From NCBI RefSeq assembly GCF_032144095.1, contig NZ_JAVSNJ010000001.1, forward strand, positions 62,001 through 126,000: a DNA stretch of 64,000 nucleotides. The letters run 5' to 3'. Shown piece by piece: positions 43,238 through 52,478 of this stretch (the first letter of the stretch is position 1; each line of letters begins with the position of its first letter). Below the pieces are notes generated by a model. It was not told the origin of the DNA. It worked only from the letters and a program-made list of their open reading frames with translations, and ran no database searches. Position numbers and translations under genes: made by a program. Origin of the DNA: Sphaerochaeta sp032144095. Its GTDB lineage: Bacteria > Spirochaetota > Spirochaetia > Sphaerochaetales > Sphaerochaetaceae.

Positions 43238-44031
43238 GCGATGTACCGATTGCACTACGGTTTTCCCATGTTGCGTTTTCCTATGAGGCGTTGTCTGTGC
43301 TTGAGGATGTGAACTTCCACATCCATGCAGGTGAGTTCAGCGCCCTGGTAGGACCCAACGGTTCAGGCAAGACCACGATCCTCAAGTTGATCCTAGGCCT
43401 TGAACAGAGCCAGAAAGGGGAGGTCCTGCTCTTCGGGGACGCACCCAGGAAAAACAGGTCGATGATCGGGTACGTGCCCCAGCACATAACCTACGACCCG
43501 ACCTTTCCCATCTCGGTCCTTGAGGTGGTTAGGATGGGAGGTCTTCTATCCATCTCCCGCAAAGGCCGCCTTGAACGTGACACTGCAGCCTATGCAGCGC
43601 TTGAGCAGGTGGAGCTGAGAGACCTTGCCCAGAGGCCCTACAGTGAGCTCTCCGGTGGGCAACGAAGACGGGTCCTGGTTGCACGTGCCCTGGTAGCGGG
43701 GCCGAAGATGCTTATCCTTGATGAACCTACGGCCAATATGGATGCGGAGAGCGAGAAGCGCCTGTTCGATACCCTGCGGTTCTTCAAGGGCAAGACCACC
43801 ATCCTCATCGTCACCCACGATATGAGTACCGTCTCCTCCCTTACCGACCGTGTATTCTGCATCGGGGCCCAGAAACCTGGGCAGAAGGGACGCACCGTGG
43901 TCCAGCACTCCCTGGAGCCTCTCCTGAACTCACCGACTGAACTCTATGGCGGCTCTGCCCTGCGCGTCTTGCACGATGTGGAGCTTCCTGCCGACTACTG
44001 CACATTTGACGGGGGACCGAACAATGGATAA
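43234..44031 (+). CDS. znuC: Zinc ABC transporter ATP-binding protein ZnuC
   Basis: A 265-residue ATPase: Walker A GPNGSGKTTILKLILG, Q-loop YVPQHITYDPTFPISVLEVV, signature YSELSGGQRRRVLVARAL, Walker B MLILDEPTANMD and H-loop VTHDMSTV. The VPQ...FP..V.EVV pattern is that of the zinc/manganese class. Starts in the end of znuA and its end overlaps znuB by 8 bp. Confidence 0.95.
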   Translation: MSDVPIALRFSHVAFSYEALSVLEDVNFHIHAGEFSALVGPNGSGKTTILKLILGLEQSQKGEVLLFGDAPRKNRSMIGYVPQHITYDPTFPISVLEVVRMGGLLSISRKGRLERDTAAYAALEQVELRDLAQRPYSELSGGQRRRVLVARALVAGPKMLILDEPTANMDAESEKRLFDTLRFFKGKTTILIVTHDMSTVSSLTDRVFCIGAQKPGQKGRTVVQHSLEPLLNSPTELYGGSALRVLHDVELPADYCTFDGGPNNG

Positions 44032-44902
44032 CCTCTTTGGCTTCTTCTCTGCCCTAGGAAACCCTGACTTCCCCTTTGTGCGGAATGCACTCCTGGCAGG
44101 TCTGCTCTCCTCCATCCTCTTTGGTGTCATAGGGTCGGTGGTGACCGTCAAGCGTATCGCCGGGCTAGCAGGGGCAATCTCCCATGCAGTGTTGGGCGGC
44201 ATTGGTATCGCCCTCTACCTTTCAGCAACCGGAAAGGTGCCAGGCATCACCCCCATGGCAGGGGCAATTGTCTTTGCCATTCTGGCAGCTGCCATCATTG
44301 GGGTGGTCTCATTGAAGGCCAAGCAGCGCGAGGATACGGTCATCCAGGCCATTTGGGCCATCGGGATGAGTATCGGGGTGCTCTTCATGGCGAAGACCCC
44401 AGGCTATACCGACCCCTCTTCCTACCTGTTTGGAAACATCCTGCTCATCTCCACCAAGGATTTGGTCCTGCTCTTTTCCCTCGATGTAATCGTCATCCTT
44501 CTCGCCTGGCGCTTCTATCCCCAGATAGAGGCCACCTCCTTTGACGAGGAGTTTGCCCAGGTCAGGGGAATTCCCACCCAGTGGGTATTCCTCTTGATGC
44601 TCACCATAACAGCTGTGGCAGTGGTGCTGCTGCAGACCTTCGTGGGTATCGTCATGGTCATTGCGATGCTCACCCTCCCTGCAGGGACCGCCGGCTATTG
44701 GGCAAAGAACCTTGCAGCGATGATGGGGCTGGGAACGCTGTTTTCTGCACTCTTCTCCTTTGGGGGGTTGGCCGCAGGTTGGATGCTCGATGTCCCTGTC
44801 GGTGCGATGGTTGTCGTCATTGCAGGAGGGGTATTCCTCGGCACTGCCGCTACCAAGATGCTACTTACCTACAGGAGAAGGAGGGCCCTGCACCATGACT
44901 AA
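44024..44902 (+). CDS. znuB: Zinc ABC transporter permease ZnuB
   Basis: A 292-residue permease with eight or nine helices and the family motifs RNALLAGLLSSILFGVIGSVVTVKR, GAISHAVLGGIGIALYL, DPSSYLFGNILLIS and LTLPAGTAGYW. ATG at 44024 with GGGGGA upstream is the start; a longer frame runs inside znuC. Overlaps zur by 8 bp. Confidence 0.95.
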   Translation: MDNLFGFFSALGNPDFPFVRNALLAGLLSSILFGVIGSVVTVKRIAGLAGAISHAVLGGIGIALYLSATGKVPGITPMAGAIVFAILAAAIIGVVSLKAKQREDTVIQAIWAIGMSIGVLFMAKTPGYTDPSSYLFGNILLISTKDLVLLFSLDVIVILLAWRFYPQIEATSFDEEFAQVRGIPTQWVFLLMLTITAVAVVLLQTFVGIVMVIAMLTLPAGTAGYWAKNLAAMMGLGTLFSALFSFGGLAAGWMLDVPVGAMVVVIAGGVFLGTAATKMLLTYRRRRALHHD

Positions 44903-45284
44903 GGCTAGACGAGCCATCCTCAAAGGCTTGGAGGATGCCAAGGAACCCATCTCCGTCACAGATCTTGCCAAGCAACTCTCCGACCTCTGCGACCCAGCCA
45001 CCGTGTACAGGAACCTGCACTATCTGGAACAGAACAATCTTGCCACATCCTTCATCCTGCACTGCAGCGAACATGGCACCGAGCGTTACTACAGCAGCAA
45101 GGAAGGGAAGGGGCACCACCACTGGTTCCATTGTGAGAGCTGTCACTGCTTCATTGACCTGGGGGGGTGTTTTTATTCGGACCTTCTGCAAGGCTTTGAG
45201 GACGAACATGGATTTATCGTCCATGACCATACCTTCTACATCACAGGAATCTGCAAAGAGTGCAGGAAAGCTCTAGCGACGTGA
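44895..45284 (+). CDS. zur: Fur family regulator, probably Zur
   Basis: A 129-residue Fur-family protein: winged helix with DLAKQLSDLCDPATVYRNLHYLE, the metal site HHHWFHCESCHC and a second Cys pair in GICKECRKA for the structural zinc. Position as last gene of znuACB, with an inverted repeat in front of the operon, indicates zinc-dependent repression of its own operon. Perceived metal is inferred from context. Its last 12 bases overlap the LuxR-type gene. Confidence 0.9.
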   Translation: MTKARRAILKGLEDAKEPISVTDLAKQLSDLCDPATVYRNLHYLEQNNLATSFILHCSEHGTERYYSSKEGKGHHHWFHCESCHCFIDLGGCFYSDLLQGFEDEHGFIVHDHTFYITGICKECRKALAT

Positions 45285-46214
45285 GTCTTTCTGCAAGAGC
45301 GAGAAGAGAAGCACCCTATTGGAGACCCCCAGCTTGGCATAGATGTTCTTGATGTGGGTCTTCACTGTGTTGGGGGAGATGAAGAGCAATTCCGCTATCT
45401 CCCTGTTGCTCAGCCCCTTTACCAGCAACGCTATGATCTCCTGCTCGCGGGATGAAACATCATGGGCATCGAGGAAATCGGTCTGTTGTGAAACGGAAGC
45501 CTCGCTGACCACCTCGTAGGTAAGGAAATACCTCCTGCTGATGAAGTAGTAGAGGTAGACCGCAAAGGCCGAAAAGCTGAGATAGGTGAACTTGAAGGCG
45601 TGGTTCCAGAAGAAGATGAGGTCCAGGGGAAAGAGTACCAGCAGGGGCAGGAAGGTGGCGCTGATGCCGGTCAACAGGCGCTCCTGCTCCCAACCCTGTG
45701 CCTTCTTCCTGTATAGCAAGGCTATGAAGCCATGGAGGACCATGAACACACTGCCACTGAAGAAGTGGTAGGAGAAGGTGAGGTTCATCGCCAAGATCCA
45801 GTCCCCTTCGCTCATGCCAATGATTACCAAGAGGCTGAGGATGAGGAACACAAGGACGAGAAAACCCAGGATCCGCTTTCCCAGGGCCTTTTCCTGTTCG
45901 CTTGCAGGCAGCAGGGCTATGAGGTATCGGCTCATGGTGAAGAGCAGCAGGGTGGTGAGGAATATGGAGACCAGGGTTGCACTAAGGCAGAAATAGCTGT
46001 AGATCTCTCCGGTAAGCAACTCTGGCGGATAGACCCGGGGTATGTAGGCGTAGAGCATGGTCAAAAACATCTGCAAACACAACGGGATGAGCACAGCCAG
46101 AAAACCGCTGGTATAGCTGTCCTTCGACCGGACATGCAAGAGGACGCAGAGACAGGTTATGGAAAAGACCAGTGCGGTAGTCAGAAAAAGCAGGATGTCT
46201 CCAATAATGAACAC
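45273..46214 (-). CDS. Seven-helix membrane protein with LuxR-type DNA-binding domain
   Basis: A 313-residue protein: seven predicted membrane helices (residues about 1-230) joined to a C-terminal LuxR HTH (SSREQEIIALLVKGLSNREIAELLFISPNTVKTHIKNIYAKL). A membrane-bound regulator of this plan would act on DNA from the membrane, sensing an envelope or lipid signal. It follows the RND-LolA-barrel operon by 54 bp on the same strand, so it may be cotranscribed with it and control it. No ligand can be named. Confidence 0.88.
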   Translation of the reverse strand: MFIIGDILLFLTTALVFSITCLCVLLHVRSKDSYTSGFLAVLIPLCLQMFLTMLYAYIPRVYPPELLTGEIYSYFCLSATLVSIFLTTLLLFTMSRYLIALLPASEQEKALGKRILGFLVLVFLILSLLVIIGMSEGDWILAMNLTFSYHFFSGSVFMVLHGFIALLYRKKAQGWEQERLLTGISATFLPLLVLFPLDLIFFWNHAFKFTYLSFSAFAVYLYYFISRRYFLTYEVVSEASVSQQTDFLDAHDVSSREQEIIALLVKGLSNREIAELLFISPNTVKTHIKNIYAKLGVSNRVLLFSLLQKDSRR

Positions 46215-46268
46215 TGTCCAACCCTCCTGAGGAGGATTCTACCACACCCGAGGGCTCTATGATAGGCG

Positions 46269-47546
46269 TCAGAAGTAGTGTGTCATGCCAATCGTAAGAG
46301 AGTCATTCCCCTCCCATGTCTTGAAGACGCTCGACTTGGAGCCCAATGAGCCATAGACAACAGCCTTGCATTCAAGCAACAGCGTGTCGCTTACCTGCCA
46401 TCCGATGGAGGGAAGCAGGGCATAGCCTTCGGTCTCGATCTGGTAGGTGGCCCCAAGGCGCACCTTCACCCTCTCGCGGAAGAGGGGCACCTCCATGGCA
46501 AGGGTAAGGGTATTGCCATAGGCCTTGTTGTCGAAGGCCTGGGCCTGGTCGACATCCAGGGCATTGGGTTCAACCTTGTCATAGTGCTCGACGAAGTGGC
46601 CGTTGTACATCAGAGCCAGGTAGAGGTTGCTTGTAGGCTCAAGGTAGCTCACCCCTCCCAGGTAGACCCACTTGCTGTTGTAGAGTGTGGGGTCGCTACC
46701 TGGTCGGTCCTTGCTGAGCAAATACCCTCCCTCTGCCATGAAGGTGAACTGCCCAAGAAGATAGGTCGCCTCTGTTCCGAAGAGTTGGTAGGGTGTGTAG
46801 ACTATATCCATGTCAGCAGTTGTCATTCCCGTCATGGTAAGTACGGCACCTGGCTGGGCCATGTGCCCCCGGTAATAGAGCAGGCCTAGGTCAACACCCC
46901 CTATGCTGGTCCTTCCTCTAAGAGCGAACTGTGCATACTCCCACGAGTCTGTCTTTGGAGGCTCCTTGATGGTGAGCGTCAGCGTTTGGGGCAGGAGGGA
47001 CCACCTGCCTTCCATGGCACTGAGCCCGGGTGTAAAGGTCGGCTTGAAATAGAGCTGCAGCGAACTCGATCCCTTGTAGAGGGTGGTCCCTACCATGAAC
47101 TCAGAGCGCTTCATGCTTGCAAGGTCATCGGAAAAGCCTTTTGAGTAGTCGAAGGCATTGAGGACATCCACCACATGCAGGCCGTCTGCCGAGCCCCATT
47201 CCTCCTTCAATAGGCCTGCCTCTATCTGACCCCAGTCGAAGAAATAGGTCACTGAAGCGGTCGATACCTGTAGGCTCTGGTCCAGTGCGTCGTAGGAGAG
47301 AGCAGCTTCTGATTTGAACGATTGACTGTCAACAAGGAGATTTAGTCTCAGAAGCTGCTCAGAGAAATGGAGGTCATCCAAAAAAACGCCAACATCGGCT
47401 CCGACCGAACCCGAGCCGGAGACAGTTGGTTTTGCACTCTCATCCAAGGAGGTGGTTGGTGCAAATATGTCATCAAAGCCACTAAAGGCAAAGAGGTTGG
47501 TGGCGAGCAGGCTTATGGCAAGCAGCAAGGGCAGGATACGTTTCAT
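46269..47546 (-). CDS. Outer-membrane beta-barrel protein of locus B (DUF1302-like)
   Basis: A 425-residue exported protein with signal peptide (cut near NLFAFSG), alternating barrel strands and the C-terminal aromatic signature MTHYF. IEAGLLKEEWGSADG and VVDVLNAFDYS near residue 110-135 recall the motif in DUF1302-type barrels and in the barrel at 26420-27508. It starts at the stop codon of the LolA-like gene (1-bp overlap). Role at the outer-membrane end of locus B is inferred. Confidence 0.75.
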   Translation of the reverse strand: MKRILPLLLAISLLATNLFAFSGFDDIFAPTTSLDESAKPTVSGSGSVGADVGVFLDDLHFSEQLLRLNLLVDSQSFKSEAALSYDALDQSLQVSTASVTYFFDWGQIEAGLLKEEWGSADGLHVVDVLNAFDYSKGFSDDLASMKRSEFMVGTTLYKGSSSLQLYFKPTFTPGLSAMEGRWSLLPQTLTLTIKEPPKTDSWEYAQFALRGRTSIGGVDLGLLYYRGHMAQPGAVLTMTGMTTADMDIVYTPYQLFGTEATYLLGQFTFMAEGGYLLSKDRPGSDPTLYNSKWVYLGGVSYLEPTSNLYLALMYNGHFVEHYDKVEPNALDVDQAQAFDNKAYGNTLTLAMEVPLFRERVKVRLGATYQIETEGYALLPSIGWQVSDTLLLECKAVVYGSLGSKSSVFKTWEGNDSLTIGMTHYF

Positions 47547-48313
47547 TAGGGCCTCCCTGTCTCAAGGAATTTGGTGGTGAAATAGTTGCTGTTCATGGCG
47601 ATGTCGTACTGGGCCTGCAGGATCTCCAGCCTGGTGGTGTGTCCGCTTGCCACTGTGGTCATGGTGAGGACCTTGGGTACCCACCGGCCTTGCATCTGCT
47701 CCATCTTTTGGGTGACAAGCTGTTTCTCCAAGGTCAAGCCGTCCTTGGCATAGAAGTCGACCTGCAGTGGGAGGTAGGTGCTCTTGTCCACCGTGGTCTC
47801 GGTCTTCCCATAGCTGCTCTTGTCGAAAGGCACCGACCTGATTGTGTAGGTTGTCGCCGTCTCCTCAAGCAGGGTATGGGTTGCCTCAGTCGCATCGTAG
47901 GTGGTGGAGGCCATGTCAGAGTAGGAGAAATCACTACCCATGAAGGACCCTCCCTCCTCGTTTGCAGCTATCCGCTTGACCCGTTTTAGTGCTGGAAGGT
48001 ATATCCACTGCTCACTCTTGCCTGTACTGTTCTCCACCGAGAGGAAGCGGGTGTTCTTGACGCTGGCCGGTGAGAGGAAGACGGTGATGGAGGAGGTTCT
48101 CCCCTCCTCAGTCAGTGAGAGGGTCTGTAGTTGCCTCTCCCTGGCCTGTCCTCCTGCGTCGGTGAGGGTTAGCAGAAGTTCCAGGGCCGAGCTGTTGCTG
48201 CTCTGTACCTCCATGACCTTCTTCATGATCTCCTGTGGCTGTTCGGCCGCCATGAGAGGGAGGGTTAGGGTAAAGATCAGAAGGGCCAGTAGCATTGGTC
48301 GTACTCGTTTCAT
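47546..48313 (-). CDS. LolA-like periplasmic carrier (outer membrane lipoprotein-sorting family), locus B
   Basis: A 255-residue protein with signal peptide (cut near LMAAEQ). SEQWIYLPALKRVKRI and FMGSDFSYSDM are family motifs, the second matching MLGSDISYEDM of the locus A carrier. C-terminal strands read LTLEKQLVTQKMEQMQGRWV and so on, as in LolA half-barrels. Probably carries a lipid-like cargo between the RND exporter and the barrel. Overlaps the RND gene by 4 bp. Confidence 0.88.
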   Translation of the reverse strand: MKRVRPMLLALLIFTLTLPLMAAEQPQEIMKKVMEVQSSNSSALELLLTLTDAGGQARERQLQTLSLTEEGRTSSITVFLSPASVKNTRFLSVENSTGKSEQWIYLPALKRVKRIAANEEGGSFMGSDFSYSDMASTTYDATEATHTLLEETATTYTIRSVPFDKSSYGKTETTVDKSTYLPLQVDFYAKDGLTLEKQLVTQKMEQMQGRWVPKVLTMTTVASGHTTRLEILQAQYDIAMNSNYFTTKFLETGRP

Positions 48314-50772
48314 GATAGGGTTCTCCTTGAATGGTGTGTGCCTTGAGTGAGTTCTTGGTTTTTTACAAGCATGTGGCGTAGCAGGGCCGGCAGGATGGTG
48401 AGGCTGCTCAACGAGGCAAACACCATCGAGATGCAGAAGAGCAGGCCCATGCGGGAGATGGGGGTGAATTGGCTGAAGAGCAGGCCAAGAAAGCCCAGGG
48501 TGACTGAGGCTGCATTGATGAGGATTGCCTTGCCTGTGGTCTTCATCACCTCTGTAAAGACCTCCCCCTGGGGTAGGGTGGATCCTATCCTCTGGTATGC
48601 CGCTATCAGGTGGATCGCATAGTCAACCCCTATCCCGATGGCAAGCGAGGCTAGCAGGCTGGTGACAATATCCAGCTCGATGGAGAAAACCGCCATGGAG
48701 GTGAAGATTCCCATCAGGGCAAAGACACAGGGGATGAGCCCCAGGGTGGCCAGCTTGACCGAGCGGAACAGTAGGAGCAACAGGAACCAGACAATGAGCA
48801 GGGCACCGAAGAGGGAGTAGATCTGCGATCGTGTGACCAGCTCGGTGAGGGCCAGGCTTATCGCCTCGCCTCCTCCGATCTCAGCTCTCCACCCTGCAGG
48901 AAGGGTCTGTTCGAAGTGGCTTCTGATGGTGTTGGTGACCTCTCGCAAGGTTTTGGTATCACTCTTCAAGAGGCTGATGGTCATCAGAAGGGCGTTTGGC
49001 TCGATCGGGTCATTGATGAATTTCCCCAGGTTTCCACTGTAGAGCAAGAGATACTGGGTTATCAGCTGACCGAGCTCCTCTTCTGTGGTGAGGCCGTACT
49101 TCTCAGGGTCGGAAGGTATCTCGTAGTAGCTGCCTCCCTCGGTCACTGCCAGGTTTTCATCGTTCGAGGTAGGTGCATCATCACCTCCGGCTTCACCGAA
49201 GGAACCTCCAAAGAAATCAAAGGCAAGAGCTGCCTGCTCTCTCTGTACACTCTCTCCCTGTTGTGGCCCCAGTATCTGGTTCATCCGCTTGATGAAGGGA
49301 AGGATGGTCTGTACCCCACCAACATCATCCCGCTGTTCCAGGGAAGAGGAGAATTCGTCCAAGGATGTAAGGAAGGAGGGCTCCAGGATGGAGGCATCCC
49401 CGTCCCTCTTTATCATGACCGTCAGGATACCGCTACCCTGCATCTTGCTGTTGTAGAGCCTGGTATCCTTCACGAGCGCAGAGGATGGCCGGAAAAAATC
49501 CAGCATGTTGGTACCCGTCTTGATCCTGGGAAGAAGGATGAGGGTTGCCGTTATAAACAAGAGGGAAAGCAGTATGAGCAGCTTGCTCTGTTTGGATGCC
49601 AGGTAGATGAACAGTCTGGATGGGTCGAACCTCTGGCGAACATGCTTGTGTCTTTTCTGCACCGTTGTGTTGGCATACGATAGGCGGAGCAGGGCTGGCA
49701 CAATGTAGAGCGTTGCGACAAGCGAAAGGACTACCCCGATCGCACAGAGAAGGCCGAACGTCCTGAAAGGACCGAGGGGGCTGGTAAGTTGTGCAAGAAA
49801 CCCTGCCGCGGTCGTTGCCCCTGCCATGATGAGGGGTGTCCTGTTCCTCTGTACCACGGCCGCAATGATCCTGTCCCTCCCTTCCTGGCTCAGACCCTTT
49901 TCAGAGTTGGATGCCTCCTCATAGAAGTGGCTGAGGATGTGGATGGTGTATGCACTGCCCACGATCAACAGCAGGACAGGCACAAGCATGGTGGCCATGG
50001 TAAAGGTAAGCTGCAGGAGGGCCATCAAACCGAGCATGATGCTGGCCGTGACCACAAGACAAAATAGGGAGAGGATGACGGCCTTGAACCTTCCAAAGGA
50101 GAGGAACAAGAGCAGCACGATGAGCAATCCTACTATCGGGGCGAGGATTGCAAGGTCGGAGAGCAGGCTCTGTTCAATTGCATTGGTCACGACGGGAAGA
50201 CCGATGAGCGAGACGGTGAGGCCTTGCAGGTCTATCCTGGCGACTTCTGCCTTGATCTGCTTGAGTAAGAGGTCCATATCTGCACCTACTACAGCCTCGA
50301 CGATGATCGATGCCATGCTCCTGTCGCGGGAGATCAGGTTGCCTTCGTAGAGGTCGCCCCACTCTCCAAGACGTAGGGTGAGGTTCTCTAGGGCATGTTC
50401 TTCTTTTGCGTCATAGAGCTTCTCGACCAATAGGCCTTCATCGGAACTGCCAAGATGATCGGTATTGGTAAGGGAAGTCACTGAAAAGCTGAGGGGCAGG
50501 GCCTCAATGGCTTGCGTTACCTTGTCGAGAACCCCAAGAGAGGAGGTGCCAAGCATCGATCCCTCCCCGTTGTAGAGGTTGACCACAATGAGGTCGAGGG
50601 ACCCGAACTGTGCTTCGATCTCATTGTTTATCTGGACCACAGGGGCGTTTTGGGGAATGAACGCATTGGTGGAACTATCAATATGGAGTTTGCCGATCTG
50701 CAGCAGTGAGACAACGCTGAGAGCCAGTACGGCTGCAATGAGCAGCAGGTCTTTTGTTCTTCTTCCTATCAT
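48310..50772 (-). CDS. RND superfamily exporter (MMPL/SSD type)
   Basis: An 820-residue inner-membrane protein with two repeats, each a single helix, a periplasmic domain and a block of five helices (starting near residues 185 and 635). FTMATMLVPVLLLIVGSAYTI-type and LASLAIGIGVDYAIHLIAAYQR segments carry the transport-active Asp of MMPL/Patched relatives (GVDYAIHL). Such proteins move lipids out of the inner membrane. It heads locus B with its LolA-like and barrel partners. Confidence 0.92.
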   Translation of the reverse strand: MIGRRTKDLLLIAAVLALSVVSLLQIGKLHIDSSTNAFIPQNAPVVQINNEIEAQFGSLDLIVVNLYNGEGSMLGTSSLGVLDKVTQAIEALPLSFSVTSLTNTDHLGSSDEGLLVEKLYDAKEEHALENLTLRLGEWGDLYEGNLISRDRSMASIIVEAVVGADMDLLLKQIKAEVARIDLQGLTVSLIGLPVVTNAIEQSLLSDLAILAPIVGLLIVLLLFLSFGRFKAVILSLFCLVVTASIMLGLMALLQLTFTMATMLVPVLLLIVGSAYTIHILSHFYEEASNSEKGLSQEGRDRIIAAVVQRNRTPLIMAGATTAAGFLAQLTSPLGPFRTFGLLCAIGVVLSLVATLYIVPALLRLSYANTTVQKRHKHVRQRFDPSRLFIYLASKQSKLLILLSLLFITATLILLPRIKTGTNMLDFFRPSSALVKDTRLYNSKMQGSGILTVMIKRDGDASILEPSFLTSLDEFSSSLEQRDDVGGVQTILPFIKRMNQILGPQQGESVQREQAALAFDFFGGSFGEAGGDDAPTSNDENLAVTEGGSYYEIPSDPEKYGLTTEEELGQLITQYLLLYSGNLGKFINDPIEPNALLMTISLLKSDTKTLREVTNTIRSHFEQTLPAGWRAEIGGGEAISLALTELVTRSQIYSLFGALLIVWFLLLLLFRSVKLATLGLIPCVFALMGIFTSMAVFSIELDIVTSLLASLAIGIGVDYAIHLIAAYQRIGSTLPQGEVFTEVMKTTGKAILINAASVTLGFLGLLFSQFTPISRMGLLFCISMVFASLSSLTILPALLRHMLVKNQELTQGTHHSRRTLS

Positions 50773-50859
50773 ACCCTTATGGTAGCGAATCTACCCATTG
50801 GTACAATCGCCTTGGAAGATGATTTGCCTACCCCCTACAGGTCATTTCCTTCTCACCTG

Positions 50860-50887
50860 TTGGGGTGATTCGACTAAACTTTACAAT
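50860..50887 (+). promoter_or_regulatory. Candidate promoter of pyruvate kinase
   Basis: TTGGGG (50860-50865), 16 bp, TACAAT (50882-50887), 43 bp before the start codon. The -35 is imperfect. Confidence 0.4.
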
Positions 50888-50929
50888 TCTCCCGTAATGT
50901 TGGATGATGGAAGCAACAAGGGGGCTACT

Positions 50930-52384
50930 ATGCTCATTCAGGGAACCTATACCAAGATCGTTGCGACACTCGGGCCTGCTTCGGAATCGATGGATGTCAT
51001 CATGTCCATCATCAAGGGTGGGGCGCGTGTCATCAGGTTGAATTTCAGCCATGGAACTGCGGCTGAACAGCAAGTTCGTCACGACAGGGCCAGGGAAGCT
51101 TCCAGGAAACTTGGCATCCCCATTGCAATCTTCATGGACCTTCAGGGTCCAAAGATCAGGGTCGGGCAGCTGGAAGAACCCTCCTATACCTATGAGAAAG
51201 GGGAGACCCTGATCATTTCCACCAAACCTTGTGTTGGTACAAAAGAGCGCATCAGCATCGACTACCCCTACCTCCATCAGGAAATCCTTCCGGGCAGCCA
51301 GATCCTCATCAACGACGGGTTGGTCTCGCTGGTCGTCGAGAAGATTGTGGAAACTGAAATCTACTGCACGTTCGTAGAGGAAGGGGTCATCTACCCCCGC
51401 AAGGGAGTGAACCTTCCCAAGGTGCCTCTCATGCATCTCAGCTCCTTTACGGAGAAGGATGAGAAGGATCTGGCCTTTGCCTTTGACAATAACCTGGATT
51501 TTGTCGCACTCTCTTTCGTCCGAAGTGGTGATGACATCAAGGCCCTGAAGGCTTACATGCTCAAGACCTTTGGCAGAACCATTCCCATCATCGCCAAGAT
51601 TGAGAAGCCTGAAGCTGTTGCGGCCTTGGACGCCATCATCGAGCAGTCTGCTGCCATCATGATAGCCCGTGGGGACCTCGGTGTGGAGGTTCCTGCAGAA
51701 GAGGTGCCACTCATCCAGAAATCCATCATCCGCAGCTGCATCGCCAGCGGGGTGCCCGTGATAACGGCAACCCAGATGTTGGAATCGATGATGCTCCACT
51801 CCAGGCCCACCCGTGCAGAGACCAACGACGTTGCAAACGCAGTCCTCGATGGGACGAGTGCGGTAATGCTCTCAGGGGAGACGGCTGCAGGGGAATTTCC
51901 TTTGCAGGCGGTCCTTACGATGAGCAGGATTGCCCTCCTGACTGAACGCAGCAATGACTTCCAGCGCCTGGTATTCAACCAGCTCTATGGCATTGAAGGC
52001 GAACAGAACCGAAAGAAACAGACAAGGACAGAGGCTGTAGGGCATGCCACCAGAGAGCTGGCATTGGCTGTGAAGGCCTCCTACATAGCCTGTTTCACCC
52101 AATCGGGAAGTACTGCCCGCCTGATCTCCAAGTTCCGCCCAAGCGTTCCCATCCTTGCCTTCTCCCCTGTGGAGGCTGTCGTCCATCGGCTTGCACTCTC
52201 ATGGGGCATCACCCCCATCCTCATTGAGGAACAGAAGAGTGTGGACTCCCTGCTCGCCTTTGCCCCTGATTTCCTGCAAAAGGAGGGGTATGTCCGCAAG
52301 GGCGACTCCCTGGTGATAACAGCCGGGGTCCCTGTAGGAAGTGCTGGCAAGACCAACATGATCAAGGTCGTGGAGATAGAGTAG
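50930..52384 (+). CDS. pyk: Pyruvate kinase
   Basis: A 484-residue glycolytic enzyme making pyruvate and ATP from PEP and ADP. TKIVATLGPAS, RLNFSHGT, MDLQGPKIRVG, the active-site IIAKIEKPEAVAALD, IARGDLGVE, TATQMLESM and NDVANAVLDGTSAVMLSGETA are all intact. No extra C-terminal domain is present. ATG 50930 has AAGGGGG before it; an in-frame ATG at 50897 would add 11 residues with no homology. The gene stands alone. Confidence 0.96.
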   Translation: MLIQGTYTKIVATLGPASESMDVIMSIIKGGARVIRLNFSHGTAAEQQVRHDRAREASRKLGIPIAIFMDLQGPKIRVGQLEEPSYTYEKGETLIISTKPCVGTKERISIDYPYLHQEILPGSQILINDGLVSLVVEKIVETEIYCTFVEEGVIYPRKGVNLPKVPLMHLSSFTEKDEKDLAFAFDNNLDFVALSFVRSGDDIKALKAYMLKTFGRTIPIIAKIEKPEAVAALDAIIEQSAAIMIARGDLGVEVPAEEVPLIQKSIIRSCIASGVPVITATQMLESMMLHSRPTRAETNDVANAVLDGTSAVMLSGETAAGEFPLQAVLTMSRIALLTERSNDFQRLVFNQLYGIEGEQNRKKQTRTEAVGHATRELALAVKASYIACFTQSGSTARLISKFRPSVPILAFSPVEAVVHRLALSWGITPILIEEQKSVDSLLAFAPDFLQKEGYVRKGDSLVITAGVPVGSAGKTNMIKVVEIE

Positions 52385-52393
52385 AGCCTTCGG

Positions 52394-52427
52394 AAAAAAG
52401 CAACGGCCCCAGAATTTCTGGGGCCGT
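52394..52427. terminator. Terminator between pyk and the convergent gene
   Basis: ACGGCCCCAG (52403-52412) pairs with CTGGGGCCGT (52418-52427). A6 at 52394-52399 makes a T6 run on the minus strand, so it best fits the leftward gene ending at 52479, but the stem could also end pyk. Confidence 0.8.
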
Positions 52428-52478
52428 CATCTGTTTGCATGCTTTCATGACGATGCAAACCACAAAAAGTAAATTCAC

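Noticed and set aside
50828..51799. 323-codon minus-strand frame opposite pyruvate kinase
   Set aside because: It is a shadow of a highly conserved enzyme; the product shows no family features.
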